64,000 nt of DNA from Protula sp. h YS-2021. Lineage: Eukaryota > Annelida > Polychaeta > Sabellida > Serpulidae. The stretch lies in assembly GCA_949752745.1 (NCBI GenBank), contig OX457024.1, forward strand, positions 112,763,414 through 112,827,413. Direction: 5' to 3'. The notes beneath the pieces are model-generated. The model was not told the DNA's origin, made no database searches, and saw nothing but the letters and a program-made list of their open reading frames with translations. The position numbers and the translations under genes are program-made. Shown piece after piece: positions 1-11,886 of this stretch (positions within the stretch are counted from its first letter, which is position 1; every line of letters starts with the position of its first letter).

Positions 1-159
1 GGCAGATCTTTACTAACAGTGTTGACAGCACGCCCAAACAATTATTTTTCACATGATGTAACATAAAACTAGAAATGAGCAATAATAGTGGGCGTGAGCG
101 ACAAGCTTGGGTTTAATCTTGCTAGAGAGGGCTACAAGGAACCGTTTAAGATCGTGCGG

Positions 160-620
160 AACATAAGGGAACGTCTCATTTGTATGCATGTGGGGACCAT
201 CTCAGCTTCTGTGCATATTGCACGGCAGCATAAGGGACCGTCTCAGCTTTTATGCTTGGTACAGTGGACTGTCTCAGGTTTTTATGCTTAAGGGACTGTC
301 ACAGCTTCTATGCGTGTTAGAGGCAGCCATAAGGGACCTTCTCAGCTTCTATGTGTGTTACGGGGGCATAAGGGACCGTCTCAGCTTCTATACCTGTTAC
401 AGAGGGCACAAGGAACCGTCTCAGCTTCTGTGATTGTTACAGGGTGGGGGTGGGGGGCATAAGGGACCGTCTGAGCTATGCATGCTACAGGGGGCATAAG
501 GGGTCGTCTCAGCTTCTGCGAATGTTAAAGGGGGTAGGGGCGGGCATAAGGGACCGTCTCAGCTTCTGTGCCTGTTACAGGGGGTATAAGGGACCGTCTC
601 AGCTTCTATGCCTGTTACAG
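160..620. repeat. 40-bp minisatellite ending at the acceptor of FNTB exon 621-707
   Basis: About ten imperfect units of 38-46 bp. Each contains AAGGGACCGTCTCAGCTTCT, then a tract ending TGTTACAG and GGGG. The last unit ends exactly at the AG (619-620) that precedes the FNTB exon, so the array multiplies the natural 3' splice site (polypyrimidine stretch plus AG). Earlier AGs fall at about 580, 442 and 402. The copies carry at most a few bases of the exon (GGG). Confidence 0.85.
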
Positions 621-3600
621 GGGAGTGTACTGCGCAGCCAGCGCGGCGAGATTAACGAATGTTGCGTCGACGGACATGTTTGAAAACACACCGGAGTGGA
701 TTGTCGGGTAAGCCACTTGTACAATAACTACCGTAATTTCCGGTGTATAAGTCGCACTGGTGTATAAGCCGCACCCATGATTGATCTTAATATACGTATA
801 TATCTACATCCTAATATTACAGTAATATGTATATGTGTATATTATGACATTATTCACTTTTTCAATTTAAAATAAACATAAAAACATACATTTTCAACAT
901 ATAAAAAAATAATAAAAAATATATAAAATATTAAAATCATTTTTTTTACTAATGATTTACCGAATGTCTGCTTATACCTACCCTGTCTTGTGTTTAAGCA
1001 AGTTCAAAGTAAAAACTCACCTATGCCTATCAATGCCACTCCATTTTTAATCAATGCCACTCACTTATCCATCAGTGCTAAACCTTAGGCACTGATCTCC
1101 GAGGTGTACAAACAATAATCTACTTGGGGCTTAATCAGAATAAAATCAGAAATATACTAGTTCTTTTTTATTTCTGATCTGAAATTTAGCCATACTCATT
1201 TATATAACACTGAATACTTATTATAAAAAAAATGAAAAACGTCCCAACTTTGTAAATGAAATCGGTGTATAAGCCGCACCAAGGGGTTTTGTATGTAAAA
1301 TCGGTGTATAAGCCGCTTATACACCGGAAATTACGGTACGTAACGCGTCTGGCCATCAACACATTTATAGGTCGCAATAAAAAATTCATATATAAGTTCT
1401 TTGCAAAAAAAAATTGTTCGCATTTACGTGATAAACCGTGCGAAACCATGAACGTACTCATAAAATAAGTTTAAAAAATAATTGAATTATATAACGTAAG
1501 CTGTTACGTGCAATCCGAAAGCGGGTGGATTTTAAGAAGTAGTGTGTGCGTTGCAGTAAGAGTATTATTTTTGCGGAATCCTCAGAGAAGTTCTGCAGAA
1601 CAAAAAGACGTTATGCAACAGGTCGCATCACAGTATAGGTTAGCTTTTGGCTGCTGTAGCTGACGTCATATTTGACGTCACATTTGAATGTTTCGTCTGG
1701 CTCATACTTCTGAATCAGCAATATTTTTCGCATTTCTTGGTCGAAGAATTACCGAATCACCGCTCTAACATTTTTAGGTAACCGGCACCTAAATATTGTC
1801 CTTTCCCGGTATCCTGATCCAGAATACTACGGACAGGTGTCAGGCGGATGAGGGTGGGCTCGCGAAGGTGGGGGAGGAAGGGGGACAATGAAGGTTGGGG
1901 GCGCGGGGAGAGCCTTTTATTGTGTGACGTCACCACCTCTCATGCCGTCTGTGAGGTGATGTCAGGCGTATGAGTGCGGGTTCTCTGGGTTGGCGGGTAT
2001 TGAGGCACATAGGGTTACTCTTAGTGTGACGTCACCACCCCTCATACCCGTATGATGTGGGCTTACAGGTGTCAGACGTATGAGGGTGGCTTCGCCGGGG
2101 TGCCGGTCATGGGGGTTACTCACCACCCCTCATGCCCCCCCCCCCGTGATGTGGGTTTACAGGTGTCAGACGTACGAGGGTGGGTTCGCTGGGGTGCCGG
2201 GCATGGGGGTTACTCACCACCCCTCATGCCCCCCTCCCTGTGATGTGGGTTTACAGGTGTCAGACGTATGAGGGTTGGTTCGCCGGGGTGCCGGGCATGG
2301 AGGTTACTAATCCACCTCTCATGCCCCCACCCCCCCCCCCCCCTGTGGTGTGGGTTTACAGGTGTCAGACGTATGAGGGAGGGTTCGCCGGGGTGCCGGG
2401 CATGGGGGTTACTCACCACCCCTCATGCCCCCCTGTGATGTGGGTTTACAGGTGTCAGACGTACGAGGGTGGGTTCGCCGGGGTACCGGGCATGGAGGCA
2501 CACGGCGGTTACTCGTTCTGTGGCCTCGCCGCTCTCATATTACTCGGCCACGAGAAGCTTTGTGACATGAAGAGTCTTCTGGTAAGTATTTGGTTTTAGT
2601 GACATATTTATATATATTTTTATTAATTGATTAATTTATTAAGCTACCTGTCAGGTGAATCAGACGCATAAAAAGATTGTACACAAAAAATGTGCAAGAT
2701 TTAAAAATAAAAGTAAAATACGGCAATATATACACGAATCAGTAACCGCATGAATTTCGAGGGTATGTTAGAGATTCATTTCAATCCCCTCACATGATCC
2801 TCCCCAAATAAGGCCAAATCACGCCGCCATGTTTCTTTGTAATTTTGCTGGTGTCCTCATTGGCCCAGATAGAGCAAGATCTGGGTCAATGACCTCAGAT
2901 CTAGGTCAAGCTTTAACAACTAAATATAGACATAACAGAAGAACAAACAGAAGCACAACTAATATTTAGCCACTGCGGCTTTTCTTGGCATTTGGAAAAC
3001 AAATGAATATTGTAAATAAATAACAGACCCTGAACAAAGTGCTGAGAAATGTGTGAAGGTATGCACTAGTAATTTACATGTCGCATTTCATCTTTATTGA
3101 CCTTCACCGGATGTTGAACCAGTGCTTTCGCTTATTCGTTGACGTCACGCCCGTCCCAACGCCTGATTGGCTTAGGACGGTGATCCAATCACGTGACGCA
3201 TTGAGCACTCCGCTACGGTATGCCGCCCACGGAATACGTTCGTACACTCTGGTACTACCCCCATTTTTTTGCTTGGGCGGATGAGCTGCCTTGGCCGGGA
3301 ATTGAAGCCGTCAGCTATGCCCTGACATCTTTTTTTTTTCTTTTGTCACGTGATCCTGTTTCTGTAGCGGTGGACGGCGGCGAGACAAATGTCGTACGAG
3401 GGCGGGTTTCAAGGCCGCACCAACAAGCTGGTGGACGGCTGCTACTCCTTCTGGCAGGGCGGCGCCTTCCCGCTCATACATATGGTACTGACCGAAGAAG
3501 GTGAGGCGCGGGGGAAATTTGCATGTAATTTGCATAAATTTGCATATGAATAGTGCAGTTTGTAATGGGATCACTGTCGGGGGGTGTATTTTTTTAACCT

Positions 3601-5016
3601 ATTGCAGGTGGAATATGTGTGGGAGGGAGAGAGGGAGGGAGGGAGGGAGGGCAGCACGTGTTTGCTACTGAAAGCATGTGACGTGATTGGTGGTGTGCAG
3701 GAGACGACTGCCTGAGCGCCGAGAAGTGGATGTTTCACCAGAACGCGCTGCAGGAATACCTGCTCGTCTGCTGTCAGAGCTCACTCGGCGGCCTCATCGA
3801 TAAGCCCGGAAAGTGAGTCGTTTGTTTTTAGGCCACAGCCGGGGCGTTACGCCCACCCCCTCCCCCCCTCCTTCCCCGAGGGGGACGGTAGGCTTGGATG
3901 TTGCCGACTGTCCATTCGCTGTGTTAGTCCTAATCCGTTTCCTATTATATTTAGTTTATACAGATGGGGCCTGTCATTGTGTGTAGGTGCACGTTATTTT
4001 TGTTATGACCCTGACCCAATTTCAAGGTCACAGTGGCCGCCATCTTGGATTTTCATTTCCTGTTGGCGGCTTTCCTCTCTTCGATTGCTGTTTTTTTTTT
4101 TTTTTTTTTTTTTTTTCAAAATTTGAATATTTTTTTGCTTTCTTCACAATTTTGTAAGATTATATGATGTGATGGAGGTGTCACACATGTGTATGTATAC
4201 ACGCGCTGTAGCTTCTGGCGTAGTGTCAGCATATATGGTCACGATGCGAGAGGACCCGGGTTCGATCCCCAAGACAGTCGAGTATCCCAGAACCCGAAAA
4301 AAACACTATTAATCTAATTATGTGTGTAATATTTCATACTCATTTGATTTATTTGATAACGTTTTATATAACCCTTTTTATTTTTTTTTGCTGATTTGCA
4401 TAATTCGCTTACAAACCCTATCAAGTCTTAAGCTACAGCACATTCATAGACGAAAAATAAGAGAAAAAAAAACAGAAAAATGATAGTTGTATCCGTGTTT
4501 AGAAGACTTTATTTGCACCGAATTAGTAGAGATACAATTGCTCGAGGGGGGGGGGGGGGGGTTGGTCTCGGTGGCCGAGTGGTTCAAGACGCTTGTCAGT
4601 CATGCAGTTGTGGTTCTGTAGCCCGGGTTCGAATCCCGCTCGTGGCCAGGAATCATGACAACTTGCAAACCCCCCAGGGATGTCGGTGTGCCCATATGGC
4701 CCTCTAATACCAAGTTGGAGTTGCATTATTGTTAGGCGTATGTGCCAATAAATAGGGATTTCAGTGGGGTGGAGGGGCTGGGCAGATGTTCGGTTGAAGT
4801 TGCTGTGGTGCGACTAGCCACTTCCTTGGTTGATTTTGCCCTTGCTTTTTATTCCAGACATCGCGATTATTACCACACCTGTTATTGCCTAAGCGGGCTG
4901 TCCGTTGCTCAACATTTCATGGAAGGGAAAATCGTCGAAAATAGCGTCTTAGGTCACGAGTCAAACGAATTGGTAGGTTGAAAAAGTCAACAAAAAAAAA
5001 AAAAAAAAAAAAGAAA

Positions 5017-5047
<31 letters not shown>

Positions 5048-5402
5048 AAAGAAAATGCTCAGCATTGCATGGAAGGCAGAAATCGCCGAAAATAGCGTCT
5101 TAGGTCACGAGTCAAACGAATTGGTAAGGTCAAAAGCCAACAAACGAAAAAAAAAAGGGAAAAGAAAAGAAAGAACATCATTATTATTAACGGTAAATGT
5201 CCGCTTGGGAAAAGCTTGTTTCTTGACAACAACAACAGGAATATGAGCAAATAAATAAATAAATAATAAAAATAAATAAATGAAACTTTTTATTTTATTG
5301 CAGAAAAGAACGCACCCGGTGTTCAATATAGGCCTGGACGCAGTGGACAAAGCGAAAGAATATTTTTCCAAATTGCCCGTTCCCGATGCAAGTTTTTCGT
5401 GA
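621..5402 (+). CDS. FNTB: Protein farnesyltransferase subunit beta, last six exons (5' part outside window)
   Basis: Catalytic subunit that, with the alpha subunit, attaches farnesyl to the cysteine of CaaX proteins in the cytosol. I read exons at 621-707, 2452-2581, 3368-3500, 3701-3812, 4858-4972 and 5304-5402 (stop TGA 5400-5402). All are bounded by AG and GT, and every junction phase agrees. Together they give one leading base plus 225 codons. Seen: AEWIA-like TPEWIV then CQTYEGGFAGVPG; EAHGGYSFCGLAAL (substrate-binding His); QGRTNKLVDGCYSFWQ (Arg and Lys for the diphosphate, Asp and Cys zinc ligands); YYHTCYCLSGLS (third zinc ligand His); THPVFNIG near the C-terminus. Only the N-terminal half is missing, to the left. 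The last exon ends in PVPDASFS, matching the family's usual end. Three of its splice sites adjoin tandem copies of themselves (see repeats). Identification is by recalled family motifs; the exon chain is from the sequence. Confidence 0.95.
729..1338. mobile_element. Short inverted-repeat DNA element (MITE-like), about 610 bp
   Basis: Starts TACCGTAATTTCCGGTGTAT and ends with its reverse complement (about 23 bp of terminal inverted repeat). The subterminal motif GTGTATAAGCCGCAC recurs at both ends. It lies in an FNTB intron and codes for nothing recognisable. TA at both outer edges could be a TA target duplication. I cannot assign the superfamily. Confidence 0.8.
1339..1836. other. FNTB intron sequence, no feature seen
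   Basis: Within the FNTB intron 708-2451. It contains two TGACGTCA-like motifs near 1660-1680, but I see no exon, repeat array or RNA gene. Confidence 0.5.
1837..2451. repeat. ~94-bp minisatellite made of the acceptor edge of FNTB exon 2452-2581
   Basis: Each unit holds GATGTGGGTTTACAG followed by a copy of the first ~45 bases of the exon (encoding CQTYEGGFAGVPGM), then GTTACTC and a C-rich spacer. Exon-like starts: 2069, 2163, 2257, 2362 and the true one at 2452, with two decayed copies at about 1837 and 1952. In the copies the exon part jumps from GGGCATGG to GGTTACTC, so ten or so exon bases are missing. The AG is kept in all good copies. The frame of copies 2257 and 2362 is open into the real exon. 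Confidence 0.9.
2582..3367 (+). other. FNTB intron, no internal feature seen
   Basis: GT at 2582, AG at 3366-3367. AT-rich at first, then mixed. No repeat array or RNA gene recognised. Confidence 0.5.
4205..4275 (+). repeat. tRNA-derived SINE fragment
   Basis: An A-box-like TGGCGTAGTG and a B-box GGTTCGATCCC lie about 40 bases apart, followed by non-tRNA sequence, within an FNTB intron. No acceptor stem can be paired, so it is not a working tRNA gene. Confidence 0.5.
4563..4750 (+). repeat. tRNA-derived SINE (Leu/Ser-like head)
   Basis: The A box TGGCCGAGTGG and B box GGTTCGAATCC both match the internal RNA polymerase III promoter consensus. The head resembles a tRNA-Leu or tRNA-Ser, but the acceptor stem pairs poorly and a ~100-bp non-tRNA tail follows. 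It sits in an FNTB intron after a G run. I read it as a SINE, not a functional tRNA; a tRNA pseudogene is the alternative. Confidence 0.7.
4973..5123 (+). repeat. Tandem duplicate of the donor edge of FNTB exon 4858-4972
   Basis: Exon bases 4907-4972 recur at 5057-5123 (period 150) with one extra base and a few changes, followed by the same intron start. The copy ends with GTAAGG, closer to the donor consensus than the original GTAGGT. Between them is an A-rich and GA-rich stretch. Reading on from the original exon meets TGA right after the original donor, so the copy cannot simply extend the protein. Confidence 0.9.
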
Positions 5403-5614
5403 TGGCTTTAGCCTGTGTAGCGTTATTGTTTTAGCCGCCCCCTCCCCCTTTCCACCCCCTCCCCCCTCCCCCCCTCCCTCCACGCCTATTGTTAGCGTAT
5501 GCTTGCTTTAAAGGACAAGGTCATACAAACGCACAGAGTGTATTGCACAAGTTCATTACTTCGAATACGGGTCCAGGGCCTAATGGTTCAGGCTAAACGC
5601 TATTAAATCTGAAT

Positions 5615-6250
5615 TATGTCTCCCCAAGCTACGGGGAGACACATAGTGTTTGTACATCCGGTGTGCATATGCGTGTGTGGTTCAGTCTGTTGTGAACAAA
5701 ATGTTGTGTGCAAAATATCTCCAGAATGAAAAATGTGATCGACTTTCGACTTGGTCTGTTCATTCCTTGGTTGGGACGGACGGTTCTGTCAACTTTTGAC
5801 GCACGTTACATTACTAGGAAAGGCGTATGGCGTCATCACGTAAAAATCTTGTGTACGAAATTTCTCAGCCGTTGAACTTGGTGTGGTTTTTGGCTTGGTA
5901 AGTCCGAAAGATTCTACCAAATTTTATCGCGAGTAGAACGAACGATAACGACACATGACGTCATCACGTAAACTATGCATGTAATTTGAGTAAGATGGGT
6001 AGTCCTTGGTTCAGTCAGATGGCTGTTTCAACTTTTGACGAGTGTAGTGAAATTAAGACAGGTGTCATGACATAAAAATTTGTTAAGCATAATATCCCAA
6101 TAGCGGAAAGTCGGATCGACTTCAAACTTGCTATATAGTTATTCCTTGGATAAATCGTACGGTTTTTGTTAAACATTAAACTCGTATAGAAAATTAAGAA
6201 AGGTGTGTGACGTCACTACCACCCAAAACTCTTCCCCTCCCCCCCCCCCC
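5615..6250 (+). mobile_element. Hairpin-headed repeat element, family 4, copy a
   Basis: Begins with a hairpin (TATGTCTCCCC / GGGGAGAC, loop AAGCTA, 5615-5645), then TAGTGTTTGT and a GT-rich leader. After that come imperfect ~200-bp repeats marked by ATATCTCCAGAA-type and TGACGTCA motifs. Ends near a C run. The same head, inverted, lies at 36045-36072. It carries no gene. Confidence 0.65.
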
Positions 6251-6730
6251 CCCCCCCCGCCACCCCAAACCAGCCTTCCCCGTTGTTTAGATAACTGAGC
6301 ATAGTTGTTAACTACGCTTGGGGTTTCAGCGTTTTCCAGAAGATTCTCGAGTGTTCCTGCATTCTTTAGTGTGCTTGAAAACAGTACACCACCAGTGTCA
6401 AGCCTTCGATATTCCTTTGCCTGATGAATTTGAATCCTTTATTTCAGTAATAAGAAAAAAGAAAATAGTAATTGGGGGAATGATGGGTTTAGTCATGGAG
6501 ACATTTGTGTTTATTTACTAAATATGTGTCGTTTGAAAATGTGTAATATATGCCTACACTGGCCGATCGGCACTGGCCGATCTAGTTTATAAATGTTTCC
6601 TAAGCACCCATGTAAATTGAAATTGGTCAGAGCTTTTGGTGTATGTTCCGCTCACATCTCCGAATGCATGGTGGGCGGGGGGGGGGGGGTGGTTCTGTGG
6701 TCAGTTATTTTCTGACCGCGTGCCACGCTG
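6251..6730. other. No feature recognised
   Basis: Intergenic, unremarkable apart from C and G runs. No convincing exon on either strand. Confidence 0.4.
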
Positions 6731-6734
6731 TGTT

Positions 6735-7110
6735 AGGCGGTGTCTGTGTGGAGATTACAGACATGCGCGTGCCACTCTCCGTGATGTGCAGTTAGTGTGG
6801 AGATTACAAACAAGCGACTATCACTCTCCGTGCTGTGCAGTCAGCGTGGAGATTATAGACAAGCGCCTGCCACTCTCCGTGCTGTGCAATCAGCGTGGAG
6901 ATTATAGACAAGCGCCTGCCACTCTCCGTGCTGTGCAGTCAGCGTGGAGATTATAGACAAGCGCCTGCCACTCTCCGTGCTGTGCAATCAGTGTGGAGAT
7001 TATAGACAAGCGCCTGCCACTCTCCGTGCTGTGCAGTCAGTGTGGAGATTATAGACAAGCGCCTGCCACTCTCCATGATGTGCACTGGCTGTGTGAAGAT
7101 TATAAACATA
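6735..7110. repeat. 49-bp minisatellite, about eight units
   Basis: Units contain GTGGAGATTATAGACAAGCG followed by CCTGCCACTCTCCGTGCTGT. The central units are nearly identical and the outer ones decayed. No exon boundary is recognised in it. Confidence 0.85.
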
Positions 7111-7529
7111 AGTCTAACGCTCTCTTTGCTGTAAAATGTCACTCCACAGATTTCACGCATGCGCATTTTTTTTTTTCATTTTTACGGGCGCTAATGTGAT
7201 GTCGAATCTTTTTGTTGGTTCAAGGCGTGAGGAATTTGCAAAATGTTTCTGGTGGTCTCGGAAACACGTTGGCTACGTGTACACACAGACAGACAGACAC
7301 ACACAGTGCTTACTCTTTGTTGTTAGAATATGCACTTTAAATAACCGTTCTGCGATGACCGTTTTCGGTTCCAAGAAATACAAATTGTTTCAGGGTGTGA
7401 ACGAGAAACTGGAAGATATTCAGATGCTTTTGTTGCTTCGGGACTATCGGTAAAGTGGAAACTAGTAAGTAAGGGACCGAGGGGGGTGGGGGAAGGGGGG
7501 GTATGGGACTGTGGGAATTGTGATTTTAT
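7111..7529. other. No gene recognised
   Basis: Contains a short CA/GACA microsatellite near 7283-7305. Small open frames do not resemble known proteins. Confidence 0.4.
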
Positions 7530-8739
7530 TAATTGCAGTGTTGCCACATCATCCTTTTTTAAAAGGATTATCCTTTTTTTTGAAAAAAACCCGATTTTAT
7601 CCTTTTTTTATCCTTAAATACTTTTTTTTATACTTTTTTTTTAATTTCCATCCTTTTTTTATACTTTTTTTTCGCTTTTCATCCTTTTTTTATTTTGATA
7701 CTTTTTTTTTTCATTTCCTTTTTTCGTTCAAAATATCATTTTTTCCTAATTAGTTATATATTTTTTTTCTGCTATCATTTTTTCTCACCCTAGTCATAAC
7801 CCATGATTAGGCCATAATATTAACCGCTCTTACACTGTATGTGTATGTAATTTCCAAATTTTTTGCAGCGTCTATTGTTAAAATCAATACATCTGTAGAG
7901 AAAGGGTATTTTTTTCATGGAATTGAAACATATATTCTGTAAATGTATTCAATGTCTTATCACAATGTAAAATATCCAGTATTCTAAATGATGTTGAGTA
8001 GTTTTTAGCCCAGCTTACGTTACACGTAAGCTGGGGTATTCCTATCGGTTTGCGGGTGGCGTCCGTTAGTTAGTTAGTTAGTTGTTTATTTAGTAAACTT
8101 TGTTTCAAAATGCATCTCCTCCTACAACTTTGATCCGATGTCATTTATTTTTGGTATGAGGCATCCCTAAGGGGTCGTGCATACGGCTTGTGCTTTTCTA
8201 GTCATTCGGGTGTTTTTTGAATTTTTAGCGAATTTTTGAATAAAAATTTTTAAAATGTATCTCCTGCATTTTTGACCCGATGTCATTTATGTTTGGTATG
8301 AGGCACCCCTAAAGGGTCATGCATACGGCTTGTGCTTTTTTAGTCGATTGAACAATTTTTGTATTTTTGGGGAGTTTTTCAAGCAAAAATTTCGAAAATT
8401 ATTCAAAATGCATCTACTCCTACAATTTTGAGTCGATGTCTTTTATTTATTTTTTTTTTTGTGAGGCATCCCTAAGCGGTCATGCATACGGCTTGTGCTT
8501 TTTTAGTCGATCGGGTGATTTTTGGGGAATTTTTGAAGAAAAAATTTTAAAATGAATCTTCCTACATTTTTGACCCGATGTCACTTATTTTTGGAATGAG
8601 GCACCAGTAAAGGGTCGTGCATACGGATTGTGCTTTTTAGACCAGCCGACTATGTCGGGCTGGTCTTATCTTATCAATAGAGGGGTATCCGTCGTCCGTA
8701 TGTACGTATGTACGTGTGTATGTACGTGTGTAAACTTTT

Positions 8740-11700
8740 ACTTAAAATGCTTCTTCTCCTTCAGTTTTGATCGGATTCCTCTCAAATTTTACACGAATGT
8801 TCTCTAGGTATACCTCTCTTGAAAAATTATTTTTTTTGGCGCTCCGCCAAAAATTGGCCAAATGGGGGGCATTTCAAATTTTTCGTTTGCCAATTTTCAA
8901 AATGCTTCTTCTCCTTCAGTTTTGATCGGATTCCTCTCAAATTTTACACGAATATGCCCTAGGTAGACCTCTTTTGAAAAATTACTCATTTTGGCGATCC
9001 GCCAAAAATTGGCCAAATGGGGGACATTTTTAAATTTTTTGGTGTCAAATTTTCAAATTGCTTCTTCTCCCACAATTTTGCTCGGATTCCTTTCCAATTT
9101 TGCATAGTTGTTCTCAAGGTAGACCTGTCTTGAAAAATTACTCTTTTTGGCGATCCGCCAAAAATTGGCCAAATGGGGGGCATTTCAAATTTTTCGGTTG
9201 CCAATTTTCAAAATGCTTCTTCTCCTTCAGTTTTGATCGGATTCCTCTCAAATTTTACACGAATATGCCCCAGGTAGACCTCTTTTGAAAAATTACTCAT
9301 TTTGGCGATCCGCCAAAAATTGGCCAAATGGGGGACATTTTTAAATTTTTTGGTGTCAAATTTTCAAATTGCTTCTTCTCCCACAATTTTGATCGGATTC
9401 CTTTCCAATTTTGCATAGTTGTTCTCAAGGTAGACCTGTCTTGAAAAATTACTCTTTTTGGCGATCCGCCAAAAATTGGCCAAATGGGGGGCATTTCAAA
9501 TTTTTCGGTTGCCAATTTTCAAAATGCTTCTTCTCCTTCAGTTTTGATCGGATTCCTCTCAAATTTTACACGAATATGCCCTGGGTAGACCTCTTATGAA
9601 AAATTACTCATTTTGGCAATCCGCCAAAAATTGGCCAAATTGGGGACATTTTTTAATTTTTTGGTGTCAAATTTTCAAATTGCTTCTTCTCCCACAATTT
9701 TGATCGGATTCCTTTCAAATTTTGGATAGTTGTTCTCAAGGTAGACCTGTCTTGAAAAATTACTCTTTTTGGCGATCCGCCGAAAATTGGCCAAATGGGG
9801 CATTTCAAATTTTTCGGTTGCCAATTTTCAAAATGCTTCTTCTCCTTCAGTTTTGATCGGATTCCTCTCAAATTTTACACGAATATGCCCTAGGTAGACC
9901 TCTTTTGAAAAATTACTCATTTTGGTGATCCACCAAAAATTGGCCAAATGGGGGACATTTTTTAATTTTTTGGTGTCAAATTTTCAAATTGCTTCTTCTC
10001 CCACAATTTTGATCGGATTCCTTTCCAATTTTGGATAGTTGTTCTCAAGGTAGACCTGTCTTGACTAATTTCTCTTTTTGGCCATCCGCCAAAAATTGGC
10101 CAAATGGGGGACATTTGTAATTTTGTGGTTGCCAATTTTCAAAATGCTTCTTCTCCCACAATTTTGATCAGATTTTCTTCAAATTTTGCACCCATATTCC
10201 CTAGGTAGACCTATTTTGAAAAATTACGTATTTTGGCGATCCGCCAAAAATTGGCTAAATGGGGGACATTTCCAAATTTTTTGGTCTACAATTTTCAAAT
10301 TGCTTCTTCTCGCACAATTTTGATCGGATTCCTTTTCAATTTTTGATAGTTGTTCTCAAGGTAGATCTCTCTTGAAAAATTACTTTTTTTGGCAATCCGC
10401 CAAAAATTGGCCAAATGGGGGACATTTGCAATTTTGTGGTTGCCAATTTTCAAAATGCTTCTTCTCCCACAATTTTGATCAGATTATCACCAAATTTTAC
10501 ACGAATGTTCTCTAGGTATACCTCTCTTTAAAAAAATTTTTTTTTGGCGATCCGCCAATAATTGGCTAAATGGGGGGCATTTCAAATTTTTCGGTTGCCA
10601 ATTTTCAAAATGCTTCTTCTACTTCAGTTTTGATCGGATTCCTCTCAAATTTTACCCGAATATGCCCCAGGTAGACCTCTTTTGAAAAATTACTCATTTT
10701 GGCGATCCGCCAAAAATTGGCCAAATAGGGGACATTTTTTAATTTTTTGGTGTCAAATTTTCAAATTGCTTCTTCTCCCACAATTTTAATCGGATTCCTT
10801 TCCAATTTTGGATAGTTGTTCTCAAGGTAGACCTGTCGTGAAAAATTATTCTTTTTGGCCATCCGGAAAAAATTGGCCAAATGGGGGACATTTGTAAATT
10901 TGTGGTTGCCAATTTGCAAAATGCTTCTTATCACACAATTTTGATCAGATTTTCTTCAAATTTTGCACGAATATTCCCAAGGTAGGCCTCTTTTCAAAAA
11001 TTACTCATTTTGACGATCCGCCAAAAATTGGCCAAATGGGGGACATTTTTTAATTTTTTGGTGTCAAATTTTCAAATTGCTTCTTCTCCAACAATTTTGA
11101 TCGGATTCCTTTCCAATTTTTGATAGTTGTTCTCAAGGTAGACCTGTCTTGAAAAATTACTCTTTTTGGCGATCCGCCAAAAATTGGCCAAATGGGGGAC
11201 ATTTGTAATTTTGTGGTCGCCAATTTTAAAAAATGCTTCTTCTCCCACAATTTTGATCAGATTTTCTTCAAATTTTGCACCCATATTCCCTAGGTAGACC
11301 TCTTTTGAAAAATTACTTATTTTGGCGATCCGCCAAAAATTGGCCAAATGGAGGACATTTTCAGATTTTTTGGTCTACAATTTTAAATTGCTTCTTCTCC
11401 CACAATTTTGATCGGATTCCTTTCCAATGTTTGATAGTTGTTCTCAAGGTAGAGCTCTCTTGAAAAATTGTTTTTTTTTTGGCGATCCGCCAAAAATTGG
11501 CCAAATGGGGGACATTTTCAAATTTTTTGGTCTACAATTTCAAATTGCTTCTTCTCCCACAATTTTGATCGGATTCCTTTCCAATGTTTGATAGTTGTTG
11601 TCGAGGTAGACCTCTCTTGAAAAATTGTTTTTTTTTTTTTGGCGATCCGCCAAAAATTGGCCAAATGGGGGACATTTGTAATTTTGTGGTTGCCAATTTT

Positions 11701-11880
11701 CAAAATGCTTCTTCTCCCACAGTTTTGATCAAATTTTCTTCAAATTTTTCACGAATACTCCCTAGGTAGGCCTCTTTTGAAAAATTACTCATTTTGGCGA
11801 TCCGAAAAAAATTGACCAAATGGGGGACATTTTTTTATTGTTTTGTGTCTAATTTTCAAATTGCTTCTTCTCATACAATT
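8740..11880 (+). repeat. ~156-bp tandem array with ~312-bp alternating higher-order unit
   Basis: About 20 units, each with TTGATCGGATTCCT, GGTAGACCT, a TTGGC-N5-GCCAA palindrome, TTGGCCAAATGGGG and AATTGCTTCTTCTCC. Two variants alternate (tracts ending GTGTCAAATTTTC versus GTTGCCAATTTTC), so closely matching copies recur every ~311 bp. Reading frames across it are repeat translations, not genes. Confidence 0.92.
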
Positions 11881-11886
11881 TTGAGT

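Noticed and set aside
4563..4650. Functional tRNA gene
   Set aside because: A and B boxes are good, but the acceptor stem does not pair properly and a SINE-like tail follows.
8986..11703. Repeated frames with MPPIWPIFGGSPKR-type peptides
   Set aside because: Translations of the 156-bp Helentron-like tandem units; they decay with the array.
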